Shown piece by piece: positions 1-8,881 of a stretch of DNA of 20,803 nt. The notes under the pieces are model-generated. The model was given only the letters and a program-made list of their open reading frames with translations. It had not been told where the DNA came from and did no database searches. The translations under genes were made by a program, and so were the position numbers. Position 1 is the stretch's first letter. The number at the start of each line of letters is the position of its first letter. This DNA comes from a virus. Where the stretch lies: the IMG/VR virus record IMGVR_UViG_3300025594_000069, positions 1 to 20,803 of that record, one strand, 5' to 3'.

Positions 1-3000
1 TAATAAAATCTTGCGCCATGTTTGCCGAAATAACTCGGGTCATACGTGTCCAGCTCTCAAGACCGATGGCTGTAAAGTATTTATCCGACCACTTACGTGC
101 GCCGGCATCCATATACTCAGAGCCGTAGGATTGAGCCAAGGCTTCTTGAATTGCCGCTCTTCCGGCTGCACCGATCCGTTCAGCAAAGGCTTCTTGTTCT
201 TCCCTTGATTGCTTACTGATATAACCACGCCACGTTTTCATTGCGCTCTTAAAACCGTCCATATCTTTTGATCGAACGATTGGATTGCCTGCGTCAGTGA
301 GTGACGCCACTGTAGCAAAGAGTAATGTTGTTGCAAACTGAAGTGCGGCAACGTATGACTGGAACTTATTCCATTTAGGGTTAATATCAGCCCCTAATTG
401 GCCCATGTAGCTCAGCACTATGTTACGCGCCTGAGCTTGTTGTTTTGGGTTCATTTGTTCTATTAACGCTGCGGCTTCTGCCTCAACTAATGCATACTCA
501 GCGTGTTTAGTGGCTTGCTTTAGGTAAGCTTGAATCGCAACTGCTGGAGGTTGATAAAAACCTAATTCCTGCATCGCCTTCATGTCCATGTTTTTTAGCT
601 TACGCTGTAGCCTAGAATCAAACTTAGCGCCCACTACCTGAGCGTTCGGTATCGGCATCTCGTCAACAAACGCGCCTTCGTTTTGCATCATTTTTTTGAA
701 AACTATCTTCGCTTCACGTTTCGATAGTCCCGCTTTTTCAAGTTCAGCAAGCATCGCAACTGGGTTTTCGGCCATTGCCCTGGTGTTGTAAACAATAGGG
801 AAATAGTTCTGTATAAATCCAATTTTCGGCAAGCGCTTTTGGAGGTAGTCTTTGTGGAACCTCTCAAAAAAACTCGCGAGTTGCTGACGCATTTTCGGAT
901 CTGCAGAGTCTTGGATTGGGACACCACGCTGCATCTCTTCAAGAACTTTAGACGAAAGCGCCTCATCTTCCCCAATTATTTCGCTGTACTGCGCGTTCCA
1001 CTTGTCCATAGAGTGGTTACGTCTGTTCAGCATATCCCCGTCCTTTCCAGCTTCTTGGCTACGTTTGTAGAAAAGATTGGCGAATGCGGGGCCATTTTTG
1101 CCTAGACGCGTGCGTGCATACTGGTCAGCAGACAATGTTAATTTCAACATCTGCGACACTGTATCACTCCCCCACATCTGACTTAATAGTTCTGTCAGTT
1201 TAGCAACTGCCCTAGAATCAATTATGTCGGCAATAGCCATTGCAATTGGATCTTCGGAGAACTGCTTAAAGTCTGGGGCCTTCTTCTTTTTAAGGTTGGA
1301 GCTTTTTGCATATGCCGCTCGTTTTTGGGAGCGAGGGGCCGCTTTATTTTTGCTACTAGTGACAAACTCTGCGCCACCCACCAAAACAAAATTGACAGAC
1401 CCATCAGGTTTTTTGCCGGCAACTTCATCTAAGAACTGTTCAAAGGTTTCGTTTAACGTTCCACGTTCTTTTGTATCGCGCAATTGTTCGCGGGCTTTGT
1501 CAGACAAACCTTGTTCTAGCTGCGTCCTTACGAACTGCCTAGAACGATTGAAAATTTGCTGAACCTGTTTTGCTACCTTCTTAAAGAATGACTCAGAAAA
1601 GTCAGAGGGTTTGGTCGTTTGTTTCTTAGCCCATGCACTGACTTGGTCAGCAAACCACTCCTCGAAACCTGCGCTATCATCTGTGTAGGTGTACGCACCT
1701 GCGCTCTTAGTTAAACGCTCTTTGTCGAATTGCTTTTGCAACCTATCTTTTTGCGCTTGAGGAAGAGATGTCCACATGTCCCACATTACGATGTGGCCCA
1801 TTTCATGGCCAAGTATAAATAGTTGTTCTGCCTGCCTGTAAGCGTTATCCACCTTAAGCTTTTTCAGCACAATGTATCTTTGGCCTTTGTGCTGCACTAC
1901 CGCAGCCTTCGCCCCCCGCCTGAACACATTATCAGCGAGCTTTATAACTTCTGAAGGCATGCCGGTTGATGCAAGATCACTGCGGTAAACAATGTTAATC
2001 TTACCTTCAATGGATAATATTTTTCTAATTGCATCAACATATTCCATAAACATTGTAGGGACATCACCCCATGCCGTTGTGCCGTTTATAGGGTCATCGC
2101 CCCTTGCCTTTGTGCCGTTTTCGGAAGTCCGTTTTTTTGTTACTTTTGGTTTTGTTCCTTTTTTTGAAGAAGGGTTTATCGCATTACCGTCTTCATCGAA
2201 CATCCGTTTTTTGTTTTCGTCTGAGCGCGCCTGATTTTCGCTCATGATCGTAGTGTCAGTTTCTAAACTTGCATCTAATTTATCGTCGTTGATTTCATTT
2301 AACTCAGCCAACTCGTTTTCTGCATCTAGAAGTAACTGTTGTGTTTTGGCGCTGTCTTTAGCTGATTTTAGTTTCTCAATCCGCTCTTCCAGTTTTATAG
2401 TTCTAGACTCTCTCCCCGCTTCGCCATCAAACGCTGACCCTTCCTTTGTATCTTTTCGTTCAGCCCACGCGTCTTGGAGGTCACCCCATGTGTACGTTTT
2501 ACCACTAGCTTTTGCAAGAACTGTTTCTCGAGGCAGGCTGTTAAGGTCAATTTTGAACCCCCGTCCAGCGAGCTCCTGGTTCATTCGTAAAAAACCTGAC
2601 ATAAGCAGCTGTGGATATGTCATGTTAGACGCGTTAGCCTTATCCTTATTGTTGGCGCGCTCACCAGCTTTTGTCAATTCTATTGGGGCTAAAGTAGTTT
2701 CGTTACCTTGCGGATCTGTTGCTGGTAAAGTGCGGTCTGCACCTTCAGCTAGCATACCTTTAACTGCTTTCTTTAAGCCTTCATCTACAATCTCGCTGAC
2801 GTCGAAGCTGCTCTCTACGACCTCTTCAACAAATGACATGCCGTCTTTTTGTACAATTCTGTATTGCCTGCCAGGGTTTTCTTCTTGCAGTTTTGCCATT
2901 TTGCCTTTGACAGCTTTACTGTTGAGCTTATACCCATCGCCTTTTTGATTCTTGCCGATAAGACGTTCTTGATAACCTTGAGGCTGCTCTTCCAATTCTC

Positions 3001-4738
3001 CTTGCAGAGTCCGCTGCTCAGTAGCGCCTGCTTCGGGTAGAGTACTCGCCTGCTCGAGTGTGTCGTTGAATATCTCACGTTCGATCTCTGTCTTACCATC
3101 GCTTTCTGTTTCTTGCTTACCCGCAGCCTTCTTTTGAGCTTGGCGCATTAGAACCATAAACTTATTTGCGCCCATTTCGTCAGCACGCCTGTTTAACTCT
3201 TGTACCGCAGCTGCAGCTTCCGGGTTTCCTTCTGGGTCAACAGCACTAGGATTACCATTCTCATCTGTTGGCATTACTGCTAAGAGATCGGCCAGTGGTG
3301 TTTGAGATATGTTAGCGGGGCTAAATTGAGCCTTGCGTTTTGCCTGTTCTAGTACAGATAAATTTTCGCCGCCCATTGTGGCCATGCCAGCTGATCTTGT
3401 TTCATCGCCTGGAACAAACGTTCGGCCTTGTCTAGGTTGAGGTCCACTTAGTAACTGTTGTTCCTCTGGGGTTACTTCTTTTTCCGTTGGGTTTTTTTGA
3501 TCACGCCGTTCAGATAGAATCCGTGCGGTTTCATCAGCAGTACTGTTGATTTGGCCCAGAACGTTTCCAGCAAGTTTGCCCGATGATGCCAACGACTTAC
3601 CTGCAACGAAACCTGCAAATGCTGCTTCGGACATTCGCATCGTTGCACTTTTGATATCGTAGTTAGGGTCTTGGATAAATCGCTGAGCGATCATCAAACC
3701 TGTTTGACCTGTTTCTGCTCCTAATTCTTTTAGACCCTGAACGCCGCCAGCTTTGAGCACACCGCCTGTTAAATTGCGTAGATACTTGCCTTTCTTTATG
3801 TGATTGCCACCGACCAAACCTTTTATTGATTTGTAGAACGCGAGTTCTGGCAGAACGTCCATTACAGCAAAAGGCACGCCCATAGCAAACGCTAGCTGGG
3901 CTGCATCCTCCTTCTCTATATCAGATTCCATCGATTCGCTGAATGAAGACGCCGCGCCTTGCACGTAACCTGAACCGAGGGCACCTATTTTACCTCCCGT
4001 TTTTGCTCCTTTTACGCCGAATTTTTTTGTTGCTTGTCCTGCTGCCGTTCTCTTTATTGCATCTTGCGCAATCTTAATTTGATCAGGGGTTGCGAGGCCT
4101 TTAGAATAATCTTTGATCGCTTTTGTTACAGCACGTTTGACTTGGCCTTTGGCAACAAGGCTCCCGACGGCACCGGGCACCGCGCCAACGCCACCAGTTG
4201 ACATCCCGCCTGTTACAAAACCAGCTACTGTCCACGCAAGTGAATCGACTGCTGAGGGTATGGCTTGGTTAGCAGTGTATGTGACGAGTTCCCCAAAATC
4301 GCTGAGCAAATCCACCGCGTTCTTGTTCCCATCAACACCTTTGTATGAATTAGATACGTCGCCAACAAAATCTTCAAACTTGACAAGATGCTGACTTATT
4401 CGTGAAGCCTGGCTGTCTTTGACTGCGGCTCTTTCCATGAGTTCGGCACCCTCTTCGTTATCACCAACGAGATAGTTGCCTGCGGCTCTAAATGTAAGGT
4501 ACGAGGACTGTAGTCCTTTCCAACCTGCTGCCCGCCCCGCCTCACTGGCCGATAAGCCAGTAGGCGTAATAGTATTGCCGTTCTTTTGATCGACTTTTAA
4601 CGAGGCTATCCTGCCTTTTAGATCCTCTATACCTTTACGTTCTTTTTTCCTTGATTCCTCTAAATTACCGCGTAATTGTTGACTAAGAGTTTGTAACTCC
4701 TCTGTAGACATGTTCTTCGGATCAAAGTTAGTAGCCAT
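1..4738 (-). CDS. Giant internal-virion/ejection (polyvalent-type) protein with metallopeptidase motif, C-terminus cut by window edge
   Basis: One uninterrupted frame of 1579 codons runs from ATG at 4738 off the left edge; the stretches I checked codon by codon have no stop. It begins 2 bases after the upstream gene's stop. The N-terminal third has Gly/Ala-rich hydrophobic stretches (about residues 150-195 and 245-300), as in phage proteins that cross membranes. Residues about 370-900 are low-complexity and Gln/Glu/Lys-rich. A zinc-binding HEMGH motif (residues 978-982) is followed by FEEWFADQ (1025-1032), whose acidic residues could supply the third zinc ligand. Beyond about 1280, FIQNYFPIVYN and a later segment ending SLTDAGNPIVRS (about 1480) resemble conserved stretches of large phage polyvalent proteins. 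Inference: it is packaged in the capsid, ejected with the DNA, and the peptidase acts on the envelope or on host or virion proteins. The family is judged from motifs only. Confidence 0.9.
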   Translation of the reverse strand, partial: MATNFDPKNMSTEELQTLSQQLRGNLEESRKKERKGIEDLKGRIASLKVDQKNGNTITPTGLSASEAGRAAGWKGLQSSYLTFRAAGNYLVGDNEEGAELMERAAVKDSQASRISQHLVKFEDFVGDVSNSYKGVDGNKNAVDLLSDFGELVTYTANQAIPSAVDSLAWTVAGFVTGGMSTGGVGAVPGAVGSLVAKGQVKRAVTKAIKDYSKGLATPDQIKIAQDAIKRTAAGQATKKFGVKGAKTGGKIGALGSGYVQGAASSFSESMESDIEKEDAAQLAFAMGVPFAVMDVLPELAFYKSIKGLVGGNHIKKGKYLRNLTGGVLKAGGVQGLKELGAETGQTGLMIAQRFIQDPNYDIKSATMRMSEAAFAGFVAGKSLASSGKLAGNVLGQINSTADETARILSERRDQKNPTEKEVTPEEQQLLSGPQPRQGRTFVPGDETRSAGMATMGGENLSVLEQAKRKAQFSPANISQTPLADLLAVMPTDENGNPSAVDPEGNPEAAAAVQELNRRADEMGANKFMVLMRQAQKKAAGKQETESDGKTEIEREIFNDTLEQASTLPEAGATEQRTLQGELEEQPQGYQERLIGKNQKGDGYKLNSKAVKGKMAKLQEENPGRQYRIVQKDGMSFVEEVVESSFDVSEIVDEGLKKAVKGMLAEGADRTLPATDPQGNETTLAPIELTKAGERANNKDKANASNMTYPQLLMSGFLRMNQELAGRGFKIDLNSLPRETVLAKASGKTYTWGDLQDAWAERKDTKEGSAFDGEAGRESRTIKLEERIEKLKSAKDSAKTQQLLLDAENELAELNEINDDKLDASLETDTTIMSENQARSDENKKRMFDEDGNAINPSSKKGTKPKVTKKRTSENGTKARGDDPINGTTAWGDVPTMFMEYVDAIRKILSIEGKINIVYRSDLASTGMPSEVIKLADNVFRRGAKAAVVQHKGQRYIVLKKLKVDNAYRQAEQLFILGHEMGHIVMWDMWTSLPQAQKDRLQKQFDKERLTKSAGAYTYTDDSAGFEEWFADQVSAWAKKQTTKPSDFSESFFKKVAKQVQQIFNRSRQFVRTQLEQGLSDKAREQLRDTKERGTLNETFEQFLDEVAGKKPDGSVNFVLVGGAEFVTSSKNKAAPRSQKRAAYAKSSNLKKKKAPDFKQFSEDPIAMAIADIIDSRAVAKLTELLSQMWGSDTVSQMLKLTLSADQYARTRLGKNGPAFANLFYKRSQEAGKDGDMLNRRNHSMDKWNAQYSEIIGEDEALSSKVLEEMQRGVPIQDSADPKMRQQLASFFERFHKDYLQKRLPKIGFIQNYFPIVYNTRAMAENPVAMLAELEKAGLSKREAKIVFKKMMQNEGAFVDEMPIPNAQVVGAKFDSRLQRKLKNMDMKAMQELGFYQPPAVAIQAYLKQATKHAEYALVEAEAAALIEQMNPKQQAQARNIVLSYMGQLGADINPKWNKFQSYVAALQFATTLLFATVASLTDAGNPIVRSKDMDGFKSAMKTWRGYISKQSREEQEAFAERIGAAGRAAIQEALAQSYGSEYMDAGARKWSDKYFTAIGLESWTRMTRVISANMAQDFI

Positions 4739-4740
4739 TC

Positions 4741-7092
4741 TTAGTTATCCCCCAGAGCAGCTTGTCGCTGTGCCAACTCTGCTTGCATCGCTTCTAATCG
4801 CCTTGGTATTAGGTTTTCCTCCACTTGGGTAGGCGTTTTAAGGATTTTTGAAAGGGCTTTTTGCACAGCGTTGTCGCCTATATCTGTAAGCTTGTAATCC
4901 CTGTCACCGTGGGGTACGCCATACTGATCGTACATGGTGATTGTCCCATCGGCTGATAAAGCAAAGCGCGTTGTAACTTTTTCCATTGGGTTTAATGAGG
5001 AAAACTTATTATAGTCAAATGGACCAAAGCTAGCTTGGTCTTCATCCGAACCTTCAAACCAGTCAATAAAGCTGTTGAACGCGTTTACACCTAATTCTTC
5101 GTATAGCACTTGGTTCAGATTCTGGGACAACAAGTTCTGTTCAAGCATTGGCATTTCGGTTACGTTGTAATTGTTTGACAATGCTACGACTGAATCGTAA
5201 ATGTCCAGCCCGTTTTTACCCTCATCATTGTGCTGTTCCACAACCTCCATTATAGCCGCTTGGCTTCGTCCATCATTTTGATCCGCGCCCGGTTTATGCT
5301 CCCACAAAACGTTGCCGGTTTTTGAATCTAGAGCTTGGACTGTGCCGTCGGCTGTTGTGTTATATTTTGGTTTGCCCGCATCGCCTGCAATTTTCATTGC
5401 CTCTTTTAAAAGACCATTTTCGTTGTTCATTTGTGTTTGGGTTAGCTCACCCGCTTCAATAAGTTGCTGCTTCATTAAATCAACCGCACTTTGAGAAAAG
5501 ACTCCCAAATCTAAGGCTGTCTGTAATGACGTTTGGTCTATAAGGCCCAACGCTTTTGCCGTGTGTAGCTGATAAAGCATCCCTGGAGTGACCTTTTGTG
5601 GCGTACTTAGTGCCTGCGCAACCTGTTCGATCGGGGGTGGGTTTGCAACGATCTCTTTCTCTACTGCGGCTGCAAGCTCAGGTTTTTTTGACTGACGTGG
5701 GTCGATCTCAGCTTTTTTAACAATGTTGGTTGCTGCTTTATCTATCGCAGTAGGCGCCGGCTTTTTACCGTCAGCCACTTCTTTTGCGCTAAGCAAGTCA
5801 TTGTGCGCCTTTTGTGCGGCGTCGACCGTATCATTACCCGCTGCTTTCCGTGCGTCTAACCTTTTGCTGTTGTTGTTAAGTAGCTGCATCTGACCCTGTA
5901 ATCCATCGGGCACCTCTCCGTCTACTTCATCGATCCGCTTTTGGACCGAAGCTATGGTCTTGTTGTTTCTCTCGATCATCTTATCGACATTGCCGAAAAC
6001 AACAGGTCTATCTAGCATCGTTTGGAGCCGCTCCTCTGAGCTCTCTAATGCTGTATCCCACTGACTGTCAGTAAGCGAATTCAGCTGATCCCACGAATAG
6101 GTAGACAGGTCATGATTACTAGGGTCCATTATTGCAGTTTCTGTCGGGACGCCGTTTTCGTAGGGCCCAACATCTGTTCGACTAGTCCCCAATTTTTGTG
6201 CTTTTGGTTGTTCTTTTGGCTGCTGTTGCGCAGCCTGATCGACTTGCATTTGCTCACTTAACTCAGCCGACTGCTGGATTGTTTGGTTATCAAGGAGTAT
6301 CGGTGTGTTTTGTGGCTGCTGTCTAATGGCGTTCATGCCGTCAGCTGCAGCTTGTAGGTCCGCAGTTAGGGGTCTTCCGTCTGCCTGATGTAAGGCAATG
6401 GACACTTGTGATTTCAGGATGTCGAAACTCATCAAGTCCATCGATGTGAGAGGGTCGCTCTCCACAGCGGTGCGATCTTTGGACATGTACATAACTTTGT
6501 CTGGGTTGTTTGGGTCCGTGATCTGGATAGCCCTACGTCCATTACCTGCGTCAACAGCGCCTTTAAACTTGTAGGCTGTGCCGTCAGACCCTGTGAGTAG
6601 TAGTTTACTGATTCCCGGCTGGTTGATAATTGCGCCGAAAAACTCTTGGGTCTCTGGGTTGTCTAACTTTTTATCAGTGCCATCGGCATTCATCATGTGT
6701 TGCCACCAAAGCCCTCCTTCGTTTTTGAGTAGGGCTTGCTGGTTCGTGAACTGTTGTGCAGTTGCGGCTGCGGTATTAACCGCTGCCGACGCATCTTGTG
6801 CGCCCGCCTGCGAATTCGTCAAAGCTAAATTTGCATCACGTTGAGGCTTGGCTCCTTTAAAACGCTCTGCCTCAAGGTCTACCAAAGCGGCATTTGCTGC
6901 CTCAGCAACACCTGTTGCCCTTTTGTTCTCACCTAAAACATCTTGGCGGTAGGTTTGATCTTTTTCCGTGTTTGCTTTGTTCTCAGCAAATTGTGCAATC
7001 TGAAGCCCAAGGGATGCCTCGAACTGTTTGTTTTGGAGTCTCGCAGCTTCACTAGATTGCACCGCGCCTAAAATGGGGTTGCTATATGCCAT
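4741..7092 (-). CDS. 783-residue probable internal virion protein, Gln/Ala-rich
   Basis: I do not recognise a named family. The 783-residue product starts MAYSNPILGAVQSSEAARLQ with the SD-like AGGGAAAA upstream of its ATG. The first 130 residues are Ala/Gln/Asn-rich, strongly helical and probably coiled-coil. Around 130-220 lies a more globular, Gly- and Trp-containing part. The middle (about 270-600) is again long, polar and Gln/Lys-rich; the C-terminal 150 residues are more mixed. No signal peptide or membrane segment is evident. Its place between smaller Ala/Gln/Ser-rich virion proteins and the giant ejection protein, with gaps of 10 and 2 bases, suggests a structural protein of the inner core or ejectosome. 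That role comes from position and composition only. Confidence 0.85.
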   Translation of the reverse strand: MAYSNPILGAVQSSEAARLQNKQFEASLGLQIAQFAENKANTEKDQTYRQDVLGENKRATGVAEAANAALVDLEAERFKGAKPQRDANLALTNSQAGAQDASAAVNTAAATAQQFTNQQALLKNEGGLWWQHMMNADGTDKKLDNPETQEFFGAIINQPGISKLLLTGSDGTAYKFKGAVDAGNGRRAIQITDPNNPDKVMYMSKDRTAVESDPLTSMDLMSFDILKSQVSIALHQADGRPLTADLQAAADGMNAIRQQPQNTPILLDNQTIQQSAELSEQMQVDQAAQQQPKEQPKAQKLGTSRTDVGPYENGVPTETAIMDPSNHDLSTYSWDQLNSLTDSQWDTALESSEERLQTMLDRPVVFGNVDKMIERNNKTIASVQKRIDEVDGEVPDGLQGQMQLLNNNSKRLDARKAAGNDTVDAAQKAHNDLLSAKEVADGKKPAPTAIDKAATNIVKKAEIDPRQSKKPELAAAVEKEIVANPPPIEQVAQALSTPQKVTPGMLYQLHTAKALGLIDQTSLQTALDLGVFSQSAVDLMKQQLIEAGELTQTQMNNENGLLKEAMKIAGDAGKPKYNTTADGTVQALDSKTGNVLWEHKPGADQNDGRSQAAIMEVVEQHNDEGKNGLDIYDSVVALSNNYNVTEMPMLEQNLLSQNLNQVLYEELGVNAFNSFIDWFEGSDEDQASFGPFDYNKFSSLNPMEKVTTRFALSADGTITMYDQYGVPHGDRDYKLTDIGDNAVQKALSKILKTPTQVEENLIPRRLEAMQAELAQRQAALGDN

Positions 7093-7102
7093 GGTATTTT
7101 CC

Positions 7103-7852
7103 CTAACTTATTCCGAAGCCAATAATTTGACCTATTGTTTGCATGTTGGATGCGTGGGCTGCTGCCTTATCGCGCTGATATTGAGATTCTCTCGATGCCT
7201 CCATACCCGCAGCGCTGCCTAACCCGCCCATGGCTACGCCTAGCTGCTCCTTACCCATGCCCAAAAGTGAGGCTTTAAGACCTAAGTTGCGGTCCCTTTG
7301 ATCGAGTACCGAGTTGTTAACTGCGCCAGTAAAACTCGCTGCGTTACCCACGGAATTCATACGCTGCTGTGAGGCCTTCTGGGCGCCCGTCATGTTTGCG
7401 CCGTAACGGCTCAACGAACGTTGCTGCATGCCGGCAGAAACCTGCTGACCAAGCGCCTGAGACGACTTAGCGTCATCGATCATCTTCGTGCTGTTAGTGT
7501 CCGCTAACAATTCTTCTTCAGTACCGCCATATACCTCTAGATAGTTCGCAAGCTCGTCGCGCGATATATTCGCGAGGGTGTCCGAAGCACTAGGCCCCTC
7601 CGGAACTTGGGCAGCAGGCTGCTCGTTGTTGTTGTTGTTGTTGTTGTTGCTGCTGCTGTTGTTGTTGTTAGTAGACGTCTTGTTAGAAACGAGGCTATTG
7701 TTGACGGGCTTCGTCCCATAAGTATTGCCCGGGGGCCCACCGTTGGTATAGTTTCTGCCTGGGGGTCCATTCGCAGTAGGAACACTAGGCGCACCGAGCG
7801 TATCTTTTTTTGCGCTTGGGTCCATAAAGCTTTTTATGATCTTACCTAACAT
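7103..7852 (-). CDS. 249-residue probable internal virion protein with poly-Asn/Ser linker
   Basis: The ATG at 7852 follows AAAGGGG and lies 2 bases beyond the previous stop. The product has three parts. A Pro/Gly-rich N-terminus (about residues 20-55) is followed by an Asn4-Ser3-Asn8 linker (about 62-76) encoded by a trinucleotide repeat. A helical C-terminal half (about 130-249) contains RYGANMTGAQKASQQRMNSV, LDQRDRNLGLKASLLGMGKEQ and a Gly/Ala/Met-rich tract ending in a short hydrophobic tail. A helical region of this kind, starting with an R-YG motif, is common in small internal or ejection proteins of podoviruses. Inference: it is part of the DNA-ejection machinery together with its neighbours. 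The name is uncertain but the gene is secure. Confidence 0.85.
   Translation of the reverse strand: MLGKIIKSFMDPSAKKDTLGAPSVPTANGPPGRNYTNGGPPGNTYGTKPVNNSLVSNKTSTNNNNSSSNNNNNNNNEQPAAQVPEGPSASDTLANISRDELANYLEVYGGTEEELLADTNSTKMIDDAKSSQALGQQVSAGMQQRSLSRYGANMTGAQKASQQRMNSVGNAASFTGAVNNSVLDQRDRNLGLKASLLGMGKEQLGVAMGGLGSAAGMEASRESQYQRDKAAAHASNMQTIGQIIGFGIS
7625..7669. repeat. 45-bp trinucleotide microsatellite, (GTT)8(GCT)3(GTT)4
   Basis: Fifteen uninterrupted trinucleotide units lie inside the 249-residue gene. On the coding strand they read four AAC, three AGC, then eight AAC codons, giving Asn4-Ser3-Asn8. All units keep frame, so slippage would change only linker length. Confidence 0.95.
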
Positions 7853-7854
7853 GG

Positions 7855-8454
7855 CTATGCCCCTTTGTAAAAACTATCTATTTGTGCTTGAAGACGGTCT
7901 ATTTCTGGTGTTGGGGTTGGGTTAAACTTTTTATACAGCCCTGCACCAAGATCGCTAGCAAACGCCATGCTGGTATCTTGCATACTGCTTGCTGCTTGGG
8001 ATTTAGCTACAATTTCTTGGTTCTGAGCACGCGCCGCTTGGGATAAACCTTGCATTGCAACACTTCTGCCACCCTGCCCAACCTTTACAGCACCTAACTG
8101 TGAGCCGTCTTTTACGGTCTGTGCTGTTTTGCTTGCCCCAGCTAATGCACCACCAAGCGCGTTACTTTGGATAACCCCCTGGTTGGCTTGTGTCATCATA
8201 GAACGACCACTGCCAAAGCCACCACTACTGCCGGAAGCACCCAAACCGGCCCCTTGACTTGAAGAAAAGGCCTGAGCCGTATCAGCGTTTGCTCTGCCAC
8301 CAAGGACGCCAGAAACATCGCGCCCAGACTCCTTAACAAAGCCTGCTTCAAGGGGTCTGTATAATTCTTTATTGCGATTAGCAATTGTGTTGGCGTTTTC
8401 CACCAATGCTTTTTCATGTTCGCCTGCTTGTGTTTTACTTGCTGAACTACCCAT
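7855..8454 (-). CDS. 199-residue Gly/Ser/Ala-rich probable virion protein
   Basis: The frame starts at ATG 8454, inside the end of the upstream gene (8-base overlap), with AGGTGA as likely ribosome site. The product begins MGSSASKTQAGEHEKALVEN, has a helical first 50 residues, then a Gly/Ser-rich stretch (about 85-110, GASGSSGGFGSG). A long Ala/Gln-rich helical region follows, ending in PTPTPEIDRLQAQIDSFY, a short amphipathic helix. There is no catalytic motif or membrane segment. Such Ala/Gln-rich proteins sit between neck and ejection genes in many short-tailed phages and are often internal core components. I infer the same here. No specific family is claimed. Confidence 0.85.
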   Translation of the reverse strand: MGSSASKTQAGEHEKALVENANTIANRNKELYRPLEAGFVKESGRDVSGVLGGRANADTAQAFSSSQGAGLGASGSSGGFGSGRSMMTQANQGVIQSNALGGALAGASKTAQTVKDGSQLGAVKVGQGGRSVAMQGLSQAARAQNQEIVAKSQAASSMQDTSMAFASDLGAGLYKKFNPTPTPEIDRLQAQIDSFYKGA

Positions 8455-8881
8455 TTCTATTCACCTGAAAATGGTATGTTACGAATGCTGGCTCAAAGCC
8501 CAGCTCCTTAACACGTTTGCCCCAACCTAACCGGGCTGAATTAAATTCGATACGATCAACGCCCAATGTGCTTGCCAAATCGTGGCCTGCAGCAATGGCT
8601 TCTGCGAAACAATCGATCGCTGGAGTTAGCCATAAGTGGTCAATCACTAAGGTGGACACTTCCTCGTATCCAGAATCGTATTGGCTAAGTATCACGAACC
8701 CTAGACGATCCATACCTTCTTCTACCCAGTAAAGGTGGACCTTCCCCTGCATAAGGTGGTGGTAGATGTCGGCGACACAAAACTTCGCCCGCACCTTGAG
8801 GATGATGTCCCTCATGCCACTCTCAAAATATAAATAGTCGGCCCTAATTTCGGCCTTAGTGGCCGGCACTAACTCAACCAC
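8447..8881 (-). CDS. GNAT-fold acetyltransferase-like protein (144 aa)
   Basis: The start is GTG at 8881, overlapping the previous TAG by one base (TAGTG) and preceded by GGAGG. The product has the layout of a short GNAT protein. Strand HLYWVEEGMDRLGFVIL and strand STLVIDHLWLTPA (with the region where the core strand feeds the CoA pocket) are followed by a helix CFAEAIAAGHDLASTLGV. Next come strand RIEFNSA and RLGWGKRVKELGFEPAFVTYHFQV, the usual GNAT ending 'GFxxxxxxY'. The classic Q/RxxGxG/A loop is not clear, so catalytic activity is doubtful. Small GNAT-like proteins sit among head and internal-virion genes of other podoviruses. Fold assignment is moderately sure; substrate and role are unknown. 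Confidence 0.8.
   Translation of the reverse strand: MVELVPATKAEIRADYLYFESGMRDIILKVRAKFCVADIYHHLMQGKVHLYWVEEGMDRLGFVILSQYDSGYEEVSTLVIDHLWLTPAIDCFAEAIAAGHDLASTLGVDRIEFNSARLGWGKRVKELGFEPAFVTYHFQVNRNG

Noticed and set aside
2244-2948. 234-codon plus-strand frame opposite the giant gene
   Set aside because: It lies wholly antisense to a continuous long coding frame, is Ser/Leu-rich as expected for the complement, and has no good ribosome site.
7625-7669. AAC-rich stretch as a diversity-generating retroelement variable repeat
   Set aside because: It is a simple microsatellite; no reverse transcriptase or matching template repeat is in the window.
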